6,354 bases of DNA from Kiritimatiellales bacterium (GCA_030630445.1 DAOVNC010000215.1:1-6354); one strand, 5' to 3'. Shown: positions 1 to 6,230, counted from the first letter of the stretch. Made by a program: numbers and translations. The notes: a model not told the origin generated them from the sequence alone.

Positions 1-493
1 GGTAGGGCGATTCATAGAGCACTACCGGTAGGTCGGCTTCCGCCCACTTCAGCAAATCGCGCTTGCGGCCGCCACTTTTGTGTGGGAGGAAGCCGGCAAA
101 GATAAAACCTTTTTCCCCGAGGCCACTCAGTGCTACGGCGGTGGTGACGGCCGCCGGCCCCGGTACGGAGGTGATCATCACGCCCGCCTCGCGGCAGAGC
201 GTCACCACGCGTGCGCCGGGGTCGGAAATGCCCGGCATGCCCGAATCGGTGACCATCGCCACCGCCTCGCCGTTTTGGATCCGTTCGATTATCTGCTCCG
301 CGCGCTGCACCTCGTTGAACTTATGGCAGCTCATCAGGCGCGTTTCGATCTCATACCGATCCGTCAGCCGTCGCGTGTGTCGCGTATCCTCCGCCACGAT
401 CAGGTTGGCTTCTTTCAAGGTTTCCAACGCCCGGAAAGTCATGTCGCCGAGGTTACCGATCGGGGTGCCCACAATGTAGAGTCCTGCATCCAT
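1..493 (-). CDS. rsmI: RsmI, 16S rRNA (cytidine-1402-2'-O)-methyltransferase, N-terminal part
   Basis: This is the first 164 residues of RsmI; the rest lies beyond the left edge (the family is usually about 280 residues). RsmI uses S-adenosylmethionine to methylate the ribose 2'-O of C1402 in 16S rRNA, in the decoding centre. The tetrapyrrole-methylase fold is clear: YIVGTPIGNLGDMTFRALE at residues 6-24, AEDTRHTRRL at 34-43, VTDSGMPGISDPG at 81-93 (commonly VSDAGTPGISDPG), PGPAAV at 111-116, and ALSGLG...FIFAGFLPHKSGGRKRDLL at about 121-148. The start is the ATG at 493-491, which gives the expected short leader before the first glycine-rich motif; I see no Shine-Dalgarno sequence before it. 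It is divergent from the transporter gene, with 92 bp between the two starts and no convincing promoter visible there. Identification is secure; only the C-terminus is unseen. Confidence 0.96.
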   Translation of the reverse strand, partial: MDAGLYIVGTPIGNLGDMTFRALETLKEANLIVAEDTRHTRRLTDRYEIETRLMSCHKFNEVQRAEQIIERIQNGEAVAMVTDSGMPGISDPGARVVTLCREAGVMITSVPGPAAVTTAVALSGLGEKGFIFAGFLPHKSGGRKRDLLKWAEADLPVVLYESPY

Positions 494-574
494 TGCGCAT
501 ACCGTAGGGGAAATAAGTGGCCGCGCCAATGCGAATTCATCGAAACGGTCTTGCCGGATGGAGTTGTGCTGGAC

Positions 575-582
575 AGGATGGA
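575..582 (+). promoter_or_regulatory. Ribosome binding site for the MFS gene
   Basis: AGGATGGA ends 3 bases before the ATG at 586, with its AGGA core 7 bases before it. This decides the start: the same frame is open from a GTG at 517 and an ATG at 529, but neither has a comparable site, and the extra residues are not typical of a transporter N-terminus. Confidence 0.6.
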
Positions 583-585
583 ACG

Positions 586-1857
586 ATGTTAGACGACCGA
601 CAACGAAAACGCGCTTTCAACATCATTATCCTGAACCAATGCCTGGGGATGCTTTCAGGTGCCTTGTTCCAAAACGGCTTTTATTTGAACTATTTTTCAA
701 AGCTTGGGATCTCCAGCGCCGCGATTGCCATGCTCTTTGCATTGCCTTCGTTGCTGAGCATGTTCCTCCTGCTACCCTTCGCTTTCTATTCGGATCGTTT
801 CGGGAAAAGGAAACTTGCGCTGGGCGGGCAACTGCTGCTCATCGCAAGCCTGCTTCTGATCATGGCGGCGGGGTGGTGGGGCCGCCCTCTGTCCATGCAG
901 TTCATTGTCGTTTCCCTGCTGGTGTATTGCATTGGGGGAAGCCTGCAGGGGGCCAGCTGGTTCGCCCTGCTCAACCCGATTATTCCCAAGGAAATCCGCG
1001 GCCGCTTTTTTGGTCGCTTGCGGGTAACCTTCCAATCGGTCAGCATCCTCTACACGATTTTAATCACCCGTGTCCTCAAGGTCAGTCAGGTCATGGGGGT
1101 TTTCCAAATACTACTTGGCCTGGCGTTGGTTGCCGCAGTGTTGCGCTATTTCACCTATGCGCGCATCCCGGAGCTGGAGAACGTGCGCGGCGAGTCGGAC
1201 CACCGGCAACCCTTGCTCAAAGCCCTGCGCACGGTGTTGGCCGTTCCTGGCTACATCCAGTTCAATGGCTACATCTTTCTGATCACGCTCTTTACCGCCG
1301 CCGTCCCAACCATATTTGGCTTGATGCAAAAAGATATCTTTGGTTTTACCCCTGCCCAGATCTCTTTGGTGGGGACATGGTTTCTGGTGGGTAGCATGGT
1401 GGGATGCTGGTTGGGTGGGCGCATGGTCGACCGCCATGGCGTTCGCTTTGTGTTCCGGGTGACGCATGTGGCCTATGCCGTGGTCATGCTGTCCATGCTG
1501 GCCCGCCACTGGGCACCGTGGTCGTTGCTGGTTCATGTGGGGGGCTGCGTCTGGGCGTTTAGCATGATTGCCGGCGTGGCCGGTGTTGCGGCCACATCCC
1601 AGACCCTGGCATTGATCCCCTCCGTCAACAAATCACTCTCCACGGCATTTACCATAAGCTTGATTTGCGCGGCCGTTGCGTTCGCCGGGATATTTGTCTC
1701 CCGCTCCATCAGCTGGGGAATCTTTGCCGTCGAATGGCAGATGCTGGGCCGCACCTACACCTCCTACGACTCGCTGTTGCTCGCCTTCGCAACCCTGGCT
1801 GTGCTGATGCTCGTCACCATTGGCATGGTTCCGCCGATCATGAAAAAAACCAGATGA
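586..1857 (+). CDS. Major facilitator superfamily (MFS) transporter, 12 predicted membrane segments
   Basis: This is a 423-residue inner-membrane protein with the length and layout of a 12-helix MFS permease. The loop between helices 2 and 3 carries the MFS motif A pattern YSDRFGKRK (68-76). The second half repeats it as GGRMVDRHGVR (277-287), as expected from the family's internal duplication. A basic loop, PKEIRGRFFGRLR (134-146), follows helix 4, and a hydrophilic central loop of about residues 192-215 separates the halves. Hydrophobic stretches fall at about 12-36, 46-67, 79-96, 104-129, 150-165, 169-190, 225-247, 257-277, 290-306, 311-336, 352-372 and 395-416. Substrate and direction of transport cannot be read from the sequence. 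The start at 586 was chosen for its ribosome binding site; a GTG at 517 would add 23 polar residues. The gene is transcribed alone and meets the lipoprotein cluster tail to tail 9 bp downstream, with no visible terminator. The MFS assignment is firm, the function open. Confidence 0.88.
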   Translation: MLDDRQRKRAFNIIILNQCLGMLSGALFQNGFYLNYFSKLGISSAAIAMLFALPSLLSMFLLLPFAFYSDRFGKRKLALGGQLLLIASLLLIMAAGWWGRPLSMQFIVVSLLVYCIGGSLQGASWFALLNPIIPKEIRGRFFGRLRVTFQSVSILYTILITRVLKVSQVMGVFQILLGLALVAAVLRYFTYARIPELENVRGESDHRQPLLKALRTVLAVPGYIQFNGYIFLITLFTAAVPTIFGLMQKDIFGFTPAQISLVGTWFLVGSMVGCWLGGRMVDRHGVRFVFRVTHVAYAVVMLSMLARHWAPWSLLVHVGGCVWAFSMIAGVAGVAATSQTLALIPSVNKSLSTAFTISLICAAVAFAGIFVSRSISWGIFAVEWQMLGRTYTSYDSLLLAFATLAVLMLVTIGMVPPIMKKTR

Positions 1858-1866
1858 GCCGGAACC

Positions 1867-2955
1867 TTACCGTGGAAGCGGGTCGATGAGAGAATCGAAG
1901 TAGGCGTCGAGGCGCTGGCTGCCGCCGGATTTGATGGCGGTTTCCATGGTGCGGAAGGATCGGACGCGGGCTTCGCCGAGCGAGACGTGGCCTTCGCGTC
2001 CCTTTTCGTTGATGGAGACGAGAACGGTTCCGGTGGCATCCTTGACCTGCACGACGAGCGCGTAGCGGACAAAGACGAAATCGGCGGTGCGCTGTCCGGT
2101 GTCGTTGACGCTGATGCGCCCGTCGACCTTCAATATGGAGGGGGTTCCAACCACAAAGCCATAGCGGGTGATGAGCTCTTCGATTACGGCGGTCATGCGC
2201 CGGTCGTCGTCGCCCGCGATATTGATTTGCACACGGATCTGCTTGGCGGTATCGGCGAGGGCTTTGCGAATATTGTTTTCGGTATAGCCGGGCGTGGAAC
2301 CGGGGACGGATGGGGGGTGGATCACCTTGAGCTGGCGCAGCAGCACCTTGTTTTCTGCGGCGTGCTGCACGGCGGCGCGAAGGGTTGCATATTTTTTGAG
2401 GATGTCGTCGGTTTGCCCGGCCTGGCCGTGCAGGAAATGGACGCGGGCGGTCTGTTCGTCGATTTGGTCGCGGTAGATGGCGGCGGTTTCGCGGCGGTCG
2501 AGGTAGGCAACGGCGTGGACGCGTCCCTTGTCGTTCTGCCACGCCTCGGCGTGCTGGATGTTGAATAGCGTTTGGGAGGAGAGAATGTTGATGGCGGCGG
2601 TGAAGTCGGTGGTGCGTTCGAAGCTTTTGTTGGTTTCGCGGGTTTGGTCGAGCAACCGTTCGTCGGATTCAATGTGCGCCTCGAAGATGCGCGCAAGGTT
2701 GGCGTCGGCGGCGTTTTCTGCGGTGCGGCGGGTGTCGCCTTCGCCGACGGCCACGAGGTATAGGTTTTCGGGATAGACCGATTTTGGATTCGCCACCCAA
2801 TCCGGCGTTCCGCCACCTATTAGGCTCTTGCACCCGGCCAATGTTAGCAGGACAAAAGGCAGAATAATTTTGTGGCAGAATAATTTATTCCAGCATGAGG
2901 ATCGGGCATGAGAATTATTCTGCCACAAAATTATTCTGCCTAATGTTTTTCTCAT
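1867..2955 (-). CDS. LPP20-type outer-membrane lipoprotein with repeat-lengthened signal peptide
   Basis: This 362-residue predicted lipoprotein has lipobox L39-A40-G41-C42, with lysine at +2, which under the E. coli Lol rule favours the outer membrane. The mature protein opens with CKSLIGGGTPDWV and then Y66-LVAVGEG-DTRRTAENAADANLARIFEAHI (to about 95). This 'P-x-W...Y-x-x-A-x-G-x-G...A...A-x-A' pattern is typical of the LPP20 family (Helicobacter Lpp20, Campylobacter/Vibrio FlgP). It is followed by a helical stretch (about 100-215) and a C-terminal alpha/beta region of unknown role. It is the last gene of the cluster, 9 bp after the COG3014-type gene, so it is probably co-translated with it. 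The start at 2955 is supported by AGGAA at 2966-2962. Residues 5-33 are encoded by a palindromic repeat, so the signal peptide is about 42 residues instead of about 14-20. The reading frame survives intact, so I do not call it a pseudogene, but export efficiency may be altered. The LPP20 call rests on motif recognition; the function is unknown. Confidence 0.78.
   Translation of the reverse strand: MRKTLGRIILWQNNSHARSSCWNKLFCHKIILPFVLLTLAGCKSLIGGGTPDWVANPKSVYPENLYLVAVGEGDTRRTAENAADANLARIFEAHIESDERLLDQTRETNKSFERTTDFTAAINILSSQTLFNIQHAEAWQNDKGRVHAVAYLDRRETAAIYRDQIDEQTARVHFLHGQAGQTDDILKKYATLRAAVQHAAENKVLLRQLKVIHPPSVPGSTPGYTENNIRKALADTAKQIRVQINIAGDDDRRMTAVIEELITRYGFVVGTPSILKVDGRISVNDTGQRTADFVFVRYALVVQVKDATGTVLVSINEKGREGHVSLGEARVRSFRTMETAIKSGGSQRLDAYFDSLIDPLPR
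2857..2941. repeat. Palindromic interspersed repeat, copy 1, inside the LPP20-type gene
   Basis: This is a perfect 29 bp inverted repeat: arms 2857-2885 and 2913-2941, loop 2886-2912. Each arm contains the octamer GGCAGAAT twice with a 16 bp period, joined by (A/G)ATTTTGT, so the element has four octamers. The 27 bp loop carries a direct repeat GCATGAG (2893-2899 and 2906-2912). The element is A+T-rich compared with its surroundings. It encodes residues 5-33 of the LPP20-type protein without a stop. Removing 84 nt would leave a conventional signal peptide, MRKTLFVLLTLAGC, which suggests insertion into an existing leader. It resembles REP or MITE elements mobilised in trans. No transposase is in the window, and the family is unnamed to me. 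Confidence 0.9.
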
Positions 2956-2961
2956 TTGCGG

Positions 2962-2966
2962 TTCCT
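2962..2966 (-). promoter_or_regulatory. Ribosome binding site for the LPP20-type gene
   Basis: On the minus strand AGGAA lies 6 bases before the ATG at 2955 and overlaps the TAG stop (2967-2965) of the COG3014-type gene. The overlap of stop and binding site points to translational coupling. It also supports the far-upstream ATG at 2955, in front of the repeat, as the real start. Confidence 0.6.
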
Positions 2967-4386
2967 AGTTCAAGTAGGCTGATTCAAGCACATTGAGGCG
3001 GCCGGCTTCAAGGCGCACCCCGGTTCTTTCGTCGGAGTGAAGCAGGCGGCCGGAAGTGCTGTAGTAGTTGATCTTGATATCGTAGATCCCTTCGTCCAGA
3101 TGGAGCTCGCGGATGGCGGCCTCGGCAGGGAAAAAGCGCGACACTCGCAGATCGGCGTTTTCGGTTTGGTCAACGAGCAGATCGGCGGCGAGGCGGGTGA
3201 AGAAGCCGACGCCGCTATCCATGTTTTTGGTCATCTCCTGCTTGGCCTGTTCGGCGCCCAATCCCTTGATTACTGCGCGGGTGATGGTTTTGAGGTAGAT
3301 CAAGGGCTTCTGGATGCTGAAGGTTTCGACGGCGACATTTTCGAGGCTTTCGAGCCGTTGAAGAGTTTGAGCGGTTTTCCCGGCAACTTCAACTTCGATG
3401 CGTGCGACTTTGGAGGGTCGCCTTTCCATGTAGGGAAGCTGGATCTTGAAGTGGTAGCCTTCGTTGACTCCCTCCCATGGAATGATACTGAGGCCGGAGA
3501 GGTTTTGCTTGCCGAGATAGTTCTCCGACGATCCCGCGAGTACGATGATGTTTTCTTCGGTGTGGATGTAGAAGGTGGTGGCTTTCTTGTCGGGTGCGAG
3601 GCCGCTGAAGGCAATCACATTGAGCCGCGTCTTGGGTACGCTTATCCGTTTGGTCGAGCGGGAAAAGTCGGGTTTGGGAAAGGGGTAGATGTCGGGCTGG
3701 AGTTTCCAGCCGCGATCGATCTTTTCGAGGTCGATGCGCACATCGTCCCACTTGTAGTCGGCGCGGTAGAGCATCATGCCCAGATAGCGGCCAAGGGCGG
3801 ATTCCTGGAAATGGCTCTTGCCCGGCACAAAGCTTTCATGGGCCTCTTCGGCCCGGTTCATCTTTTGGGCAACCTTGTCGTATTTGCTTTCGAGCTGCAC
3901 CAGCTTGTGGTTGATGCGCCGGACCTCCACGAAGGCGTCGTCGTTCTGGCCAAGGGCGAGATAGTTGAGCGCCTTGAAGGCATTGAGGTAGATGTCTTCA
4001 TAATCTTCGCCGGCGTAGGCGAGCACGTTGTCGTTCATGATCATCGACGAGGCGGAGCGGGTGATGCTTTTCGTAAAGTTGTCTTCGATTGCGCGTTCGG
4101 CCTTTTCGAGCATCTCGTTGCTCTTTTCATAGTCGCCGTTCCAGTGGTGGAGCATGCCGATGTCGAGGTAGTAGACTGCGCGGTCCTTGTAGGTGTAGGA
4201 TTTCTCTTTGGCGGCTTCGATTTTTGCGATGGCGGCTGGGTAGTTGGCCTTCGCAAGCATCGCGTCCATGCCCGCATAGTGCGACTTATCGGTCCGCAGG
4301 CTCGCGCATCCGGTCAGCAACGCCAGCACGGCTGGCAGCACTAGGCAAAAAAGGAAATAGGCAGAATGATTTTGTGGCAGAACCAT
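2965..4386 (-). CDS. COG3014-type lipoprotein with TPR-like N-terminal half
   Basis: This 473-residue predicted lipoprotein has a hydrophobic stretch at residues 9-24 and lipobox L24-T25-G26-C27, with alanine at +2. Residues about 35-190 are helical with tetratricopeptide-like spacing (AIAKIEAAKEKSY, YYLDIGMLHHWNGDYEKSNEMLEKAERAIED, YLNAFKALNYLALGQNDDAFVEVRRI). A charged segment rich in K and E follows (about 160-190), then a beta-rich C-terminal domain (about 250-470) ending in RELHLDEGIYDIKINYYS. The layout matches the uncharacterised COG3014 family often annotated beside LpoB. It sits 120 bp downstream of the lpoB-like gene and 9 bp before the LPP20-type gene. The start is odd. ATG 4386 lies at the inner end of a palindromic repeat arm, which encodes VLPQNHSA. 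A TAA is three codons upstream in frame, a run of A precedes it and there is no Shine-Dalgarno sequence. A GTG at residue 16 is the only nearby alternative and would leave too short a signal peptide. Family call moderate; role unknown, presumably periplasmic-face scaffolding. Confidence 0.75.
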   Translation of the reverse strand: MVLPQNHSAYFLFCLVLPAVLALLTGCASLRTDKSHYAGMDAMLAKANYPAAIAKIEAAKEKSYTYKDRAVYYLDIGMLHHWNGDYEKSNEMLEKAERAIEDNFTKSITRSASSMIMNDNVLAYAGEDYEDIYLNAFKALNYLALGQNDDAFVEVRRINHKLVQLESKYDKVAQKMNRAEEAHESFVPGKSHFQESALGRYLGMMLYRADYKWDDVRIDLEKIDRGWKLQPDIYPFPKPDFSRSTKRISVPKTRLNVIAFSGLAPDKKATTFYIHTEENIIVLAGSSENYLGKQNLSGLSIIPWEGVNEGYHFKIQLPYMERRPSKVARIEVEVAGKTAQTLQRLESLENVAVETFSIQKPLIYLKTITRAVIKGLGAEQAKQEMTKNMDSGVGFFTRLAADLLVDQTENADLRVSRFFPAEAAIRELHLDEGIYDIKINYYSTSGRLLHSDERTGVRLEAGRLNVLESAYLN

Positions 4387-4496
4387 TTTTTTTTAACGGG
4401 AAACTCAACGGTCTAAACCTCGAATCAAAGTTATCGGGCTTCAGAACAACCTTCTTGTTGACGGGTAGTTATTCTGCCACGGAATCATTCTGCCTA
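4358..4496. repeat. Palindromic interspersed repeat, copy 2, at the 5' end of the COG3014-type gene
   Basis: This is a diverged relative of the repeat at 2857-2941. The outer arms are 4358-4382 and 4472-4496: TA, GGCAGAATGATT, two mismatched bases (TT versus CC), then GTGGCAGAA. They are inverted and separated by 89 bp that share no similarity with the loop of copy 1. The right end lies 10 bp from the lpoB-like stop. The left arm is coding, giving residues 2-9 of the COG3014-type protein, and the ATG at 4386 sits at its inner border. The other arms read TTATTCTGCC here, but this one reads ATGGTTCTGCC, so local substitution seems to have made the start codon. The interior holds a weak 5 bp hairpin (AACAA/TTGTT) and a run of nine T on the plus strand. 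Confidence 0.82.
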
Positions 4497-4506
4497 AAGG
4501 TGCTAG

Positions 4507-5109
4507 CTACCACTTCAGGCTGCGTTTCTTGACGTATTTCTTGATCTTCTTGTCACCGATCCAGACCTTCTCATTGGTTTCGAGGTGCACCATTTCCAGA
4601 TCGACCTGGTAGAACTTGACAGATTCCTTGCCTTCCTGGTCGATGATGGTTTTGATGCTGCCCTGCAGCATGAAGTCGGCGCCGGTTTCGGCGGCGAGGC
4701 GTTTCTGGGTTTCTTCGCGCGACCAGGTCTGCTGCTCTTTTCGCTCCTGCCGCAGTTCGCCGCGCTCGACGGTGTTGGCCACGAATTTGACGCGTCCGTT
4801 GTTGATCAATTCGCGCTCGAGGTCTTTGGTGAAGGTTTCGGTCTCGATGTGTTCGGAACTCTTGTTGCGGATGGTGCCAACAATAACGACGGGTTTTTTT
4901 CCGTTCTTTGCGGTGTACTCCTCGATCCACGGGCGAGTGGCAATGTCGGCGACCATCTCGGCGGAGACGAGCTGGGAGTCGGTGTCGTTCCAACGTCCGG
5001 AAAGGTCGATGGTTTCGTCGACGGCGACGCGCTTGACTTTCGTTTTGCAGCCGGTGACGGCAACGAGGGTGGCGAGGGCGAGGGTGAATATCAAGTGGCG
5101 CTTCTTCAT
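4507..5109 (-). CDS. lpoB: LpoB-like lipoprotein, penicillin-binding protein activator family
   Basis: This 200-residue lipoprotein has a classical signal peptide (MKKRHLIFTLALATLVAVTGC), with C21 as the lipidated residue and lysine at +2. The mature part carries DETIDLSGRWNDTDSQLVSAEMV (31-53), then DIATRPWIEEY and PVVIVGTIRNKSSEHIET (73-90). DLERELINNGRVKFV (97-110), ETGADFMLQGSI (141-152) and YQVDLEMVHLETNEKVW (167-183) follow. These are hallmarks of the LpoB fold. In E. coli LpoB reaches through the peptidoglycan from the outer membrane and stimulates the synthase PBP1b; many distant homologues have no proven partner. The start at 5109 was chosen because AAGGAG lies 6 bases upstream, and an ATG at 5130 would add 7 polar residues before the signal peptide. 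It follows the cvpA-like gene by 88 bp, in which a possible promoter is seen, and leads the lipoprotein genes. The family is confident. Orthology to E. coli lpoB is not, so treat the symbol as a family label. Confidence 0.86.
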   Translation of the reverse strand: MKKRHLIFTLALATLVAVTGCKTKVKRVAVDETIDLSGRWNDTDSQLVSAEMVADIATRPWIEEYTAKNGKKPVVIVGTIRNKSSEHIETETFTKDLERELINNGRVKFVANTVERGELRQERKEQQTWSREETQKRLAAETGADFMLQGSIKTIIDQEGKESVKFYQVDLEMVHLETNEKVWIGDKKIKKYVKKRSLKW

Positions 5110-5115
5110 AATAAT

Positions 5116-5121
5116 CTCCTT
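5116..5121 (-). promoter_or_regulatory. Ribosome binding site for the lpoB-like gene
   Basis: AAGGAG on the minus strand, 6 bases before the ATG at 5109. It decides between this start and the in-frame ATG at 5130, which lies upstream of the site. Confidence 0.75.
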
Positions 5122-5150
5122 GGGTTGCATTATCCTAAAAACTCACAAAA

Positions 5151-5179
5151 AGAGTATCGCTTCTGGAGACCCAGGTCAA
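5151..5179 (-). promoter_or_regulatory. Candidate sigma-70 promoter for the lipoprotein genes
   Basis: On the minus strand, TTGACC (5179-5174, five of six consensus bases) is followed after 17 bp by TACTCT (5156-5151, three of six); a shifted reading, GATACT, has four of six at 15 bp. The -35 and spacing are good and the -10 is weak. If real, it would start lpoB, COG3014 and LPP20 transcription independently of cvpA, with a leader of roughly 35 nt. Confidence 0.3.
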
Positions 5180-5197
5180 TTGCAAGCTGGGGCCAAG

Positions 5198-6112
5198 CTA
5201 CTTTACCAGTTCGGCGACAATCGTATCGAAATCCGGGTCGCGGATCAAGAGGGTGATCTTGTCGGTGCTCAATAACTGCTTGGTCTGGAGTCTTTCAATG
5301 CTGGAATGAATCGTTTCGTTCTGGCCAAAAGTGGCCAGTTTTTTGCAGAGGCCCGACTTTGTTTCATAGCCGGAAACGACACCGAGTTCGCGGAGTTCAT
5401 CCAGCGTGGCCCGGTCGTTGAACAGTCGCTGGAGCGAGGCGTTCTGCGCAATGCGGTCGGCATCGCCGCTGAGCAGATCCTTGGCAAGCTCCTTGTCGGT
5501 AAGCACGTGTTGCATGGAGTCGGCCGCGAGTATGTTTTCCATGTGCTCCAGACCTAGCCCGGGATTGCTGATCATGCGCGCCATGGCGGCCACCTGGGTT
5601 TTGTTGTCCTGCTTGGGGATGGTGGAATAGGACACCTCGTATACCATGCGCCGTGCGAAGCGGCCAAAGTTGGAGTTGCCGGCGCCGGGGATCGGTGTGC
5701 CGGCCACGCCGACCATGAACAGGTCGCTCAGCCAGAACAGCAAGGCCAGCGAAATCGTACCAGCGGCCAGGTTGATCGCGCCGCCCGACAGGCAACTGAG
5801 AATAGGGAGCTGGAAATTTTCCTTCTTCTCCTTTTCCTTGTGGTGCGCGCGGATATTGTGCATGACGATGTGGAAAGTAAACGCAATCAGGGCAAACGTA
5901 ATAATGGCAACCGCCGGTATGGTGACCAGCCTGGGGCGATGGGTGGCTGCGCCAATCCAATAGCCTAGATAGCGTCCTGAAAGGTAGGCGACTCCATAGG
6001 ATAGCACCACGCGTGCAACACCCAGCAGCGACAGCAAGGCCCCCTTGTGCCAGCCCGACAGGAAAAAAAACAGCAGGACGATTCCCACCAAAATATCGAT
6101 TGCGATGTGCAT
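5198..6112 (-). CDS. CvpA-family inner-membrane protein with long C-terminal extension
   Basis: This 304-residue protein has an N-terminal half that fits the CvpA (colicin V production protein) family. Four hydrophobic segments lie at about 5-24, 26-47, 63-85 and 112-135, with the early HIAIDILVGIVLLFFFLSGWHKGAL pattern (2-26) typical of the family. A charged loop, HHKEKEKKENF (90-100), separates helices 3 and 4, and a glycine-rich AINLAAGT (112-119) opens helix 4. CvpA proteins are usually about 160-200 residues. Here residues about 145-304 form a soluble, mostly helical tail (NPGLGLEHMENILAADSMQ, LAKDLLSGDADRIAQNASL, IRDPDFDTIVAELVK) that I cannot assign. In E. coli CvpA is needed for colicin V export and affects envelope integrity; the mechanism is unclear. 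The start at 6112 was chosen because GAGGAG precedes it and the hydrophobic helix begins at once. The frame stays open to 6328 only because it runs into a stop-free heptamer array, and those 72 residues are not believable protein. It is upstream of and co-directional with the lipoprotein genes. Confidence 0.8.
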   Translation of the reverse strand: MHIAIDILVGIVLLFFFLSGWHKGALLSLLGVARVVLSYGVAYLSGRYLGYWIGAATHRPRLVTIPAVAIITFALIAFTFHIVMHNIRAHHKEKEKKENFQLPILSCLSGGAINLAAGTISLALLFWLSDLFMVGVAGTPIPGAGNSNFGRFARRMVYEVSYSTIPKQDNKTQVAAMARMISNPGLGLEHMENILAADSMQHVLTDKELAKDLLSGDADRIAQNASLQRLFNDRATLDELRELGVVSGYETKSGLCKKLATFGQNETIHSSIERLQTKQLLSTDKITLLIRDPDFDTIVAELVK

Positions 6113-6118
6113 GGAAAA

Positions 6119-6124
6119 CTCCTC
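6119..6124 (-). promoter_or_regulatory. Ribosome binding site for the cvpA-like gene
   Basis: GAGGAG on the minus strand, 6 bases before the ATG at 6112. It fixes the start at the first transmembrane helix and rejects the 72-residue upstream extension, which would be mostly translated repeat. Confidence 0.8.
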
Positions 6125-6181
6125 AAAATGAACCTTTGAAAGATAGATTGTTATTTGTAATGTCGGAAGCCTAAAATATTC

Positions 6182-6203
6182 CGTATTGCGTACTACGTAT
6201 TGC
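6182..6203 (-). repeat. Short inverted heptamer array facing the main array
   Basis: Three head-to-tail units CGTATTG, CGTACTA, CGTATTG plus a trailing C. The reverse complement matches the adjacent array (for example 6234-6255) at 20 of 22 positions. With a loop of about 30 bp (6204-6233) it could form a cruciform in DNA or a hairpin in RNA. Confidence 0.8.
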
Positions 6204-6230
6204 TTGACCTCCTTCACCGGATCGGAAAAA

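Noticed and set aside
517..585. Longer transporter start at GTG 517 or ATG 529
   Set aside because: There is no ribosome binding site, the leader is polar, and ATG 586 has AGGA at good spacing.
63..592. Two plus-strand open frames over the left edge
   Set aside because: They are antisense to unmistakable RsmI motifs; their translations are arginine- and alanine-rich with no recognisable pattern.
1987..2568. Plus-strand open frame of 193 codons opposite the LPP20-type gene
   Set aside because: It is glycine- and valine-rich shadow translation of the minus-strand gene, with no ribosome binding site or motif.
3037..4344. Plus-strand open frame of 435 codons opposite the COG3014-type gene
   Set aside because: It lies wholly antisense to a lipoprotein with signal peptide, lipobox and TPR-like pattern. 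Its own translation shows no domain or export signal and reads like a mirror of the G+C-rich codon bias.
4436..4462. Terminator after the lpoB-like gene inside repeat copy 2
   Set aside because: The only hairpin there is a 5 bp AACAA/TTGTT stem with no T-run after it on the minus strand.
6140..6168. Promoter for the cvpA-like gene: minus-strand TTCCGA, 17 bp, TATCTT
   Set aside because: The spacing is ideal but the hexamers match consensus at only three and four positions; in A+T-rich DNA this is expected by chance.
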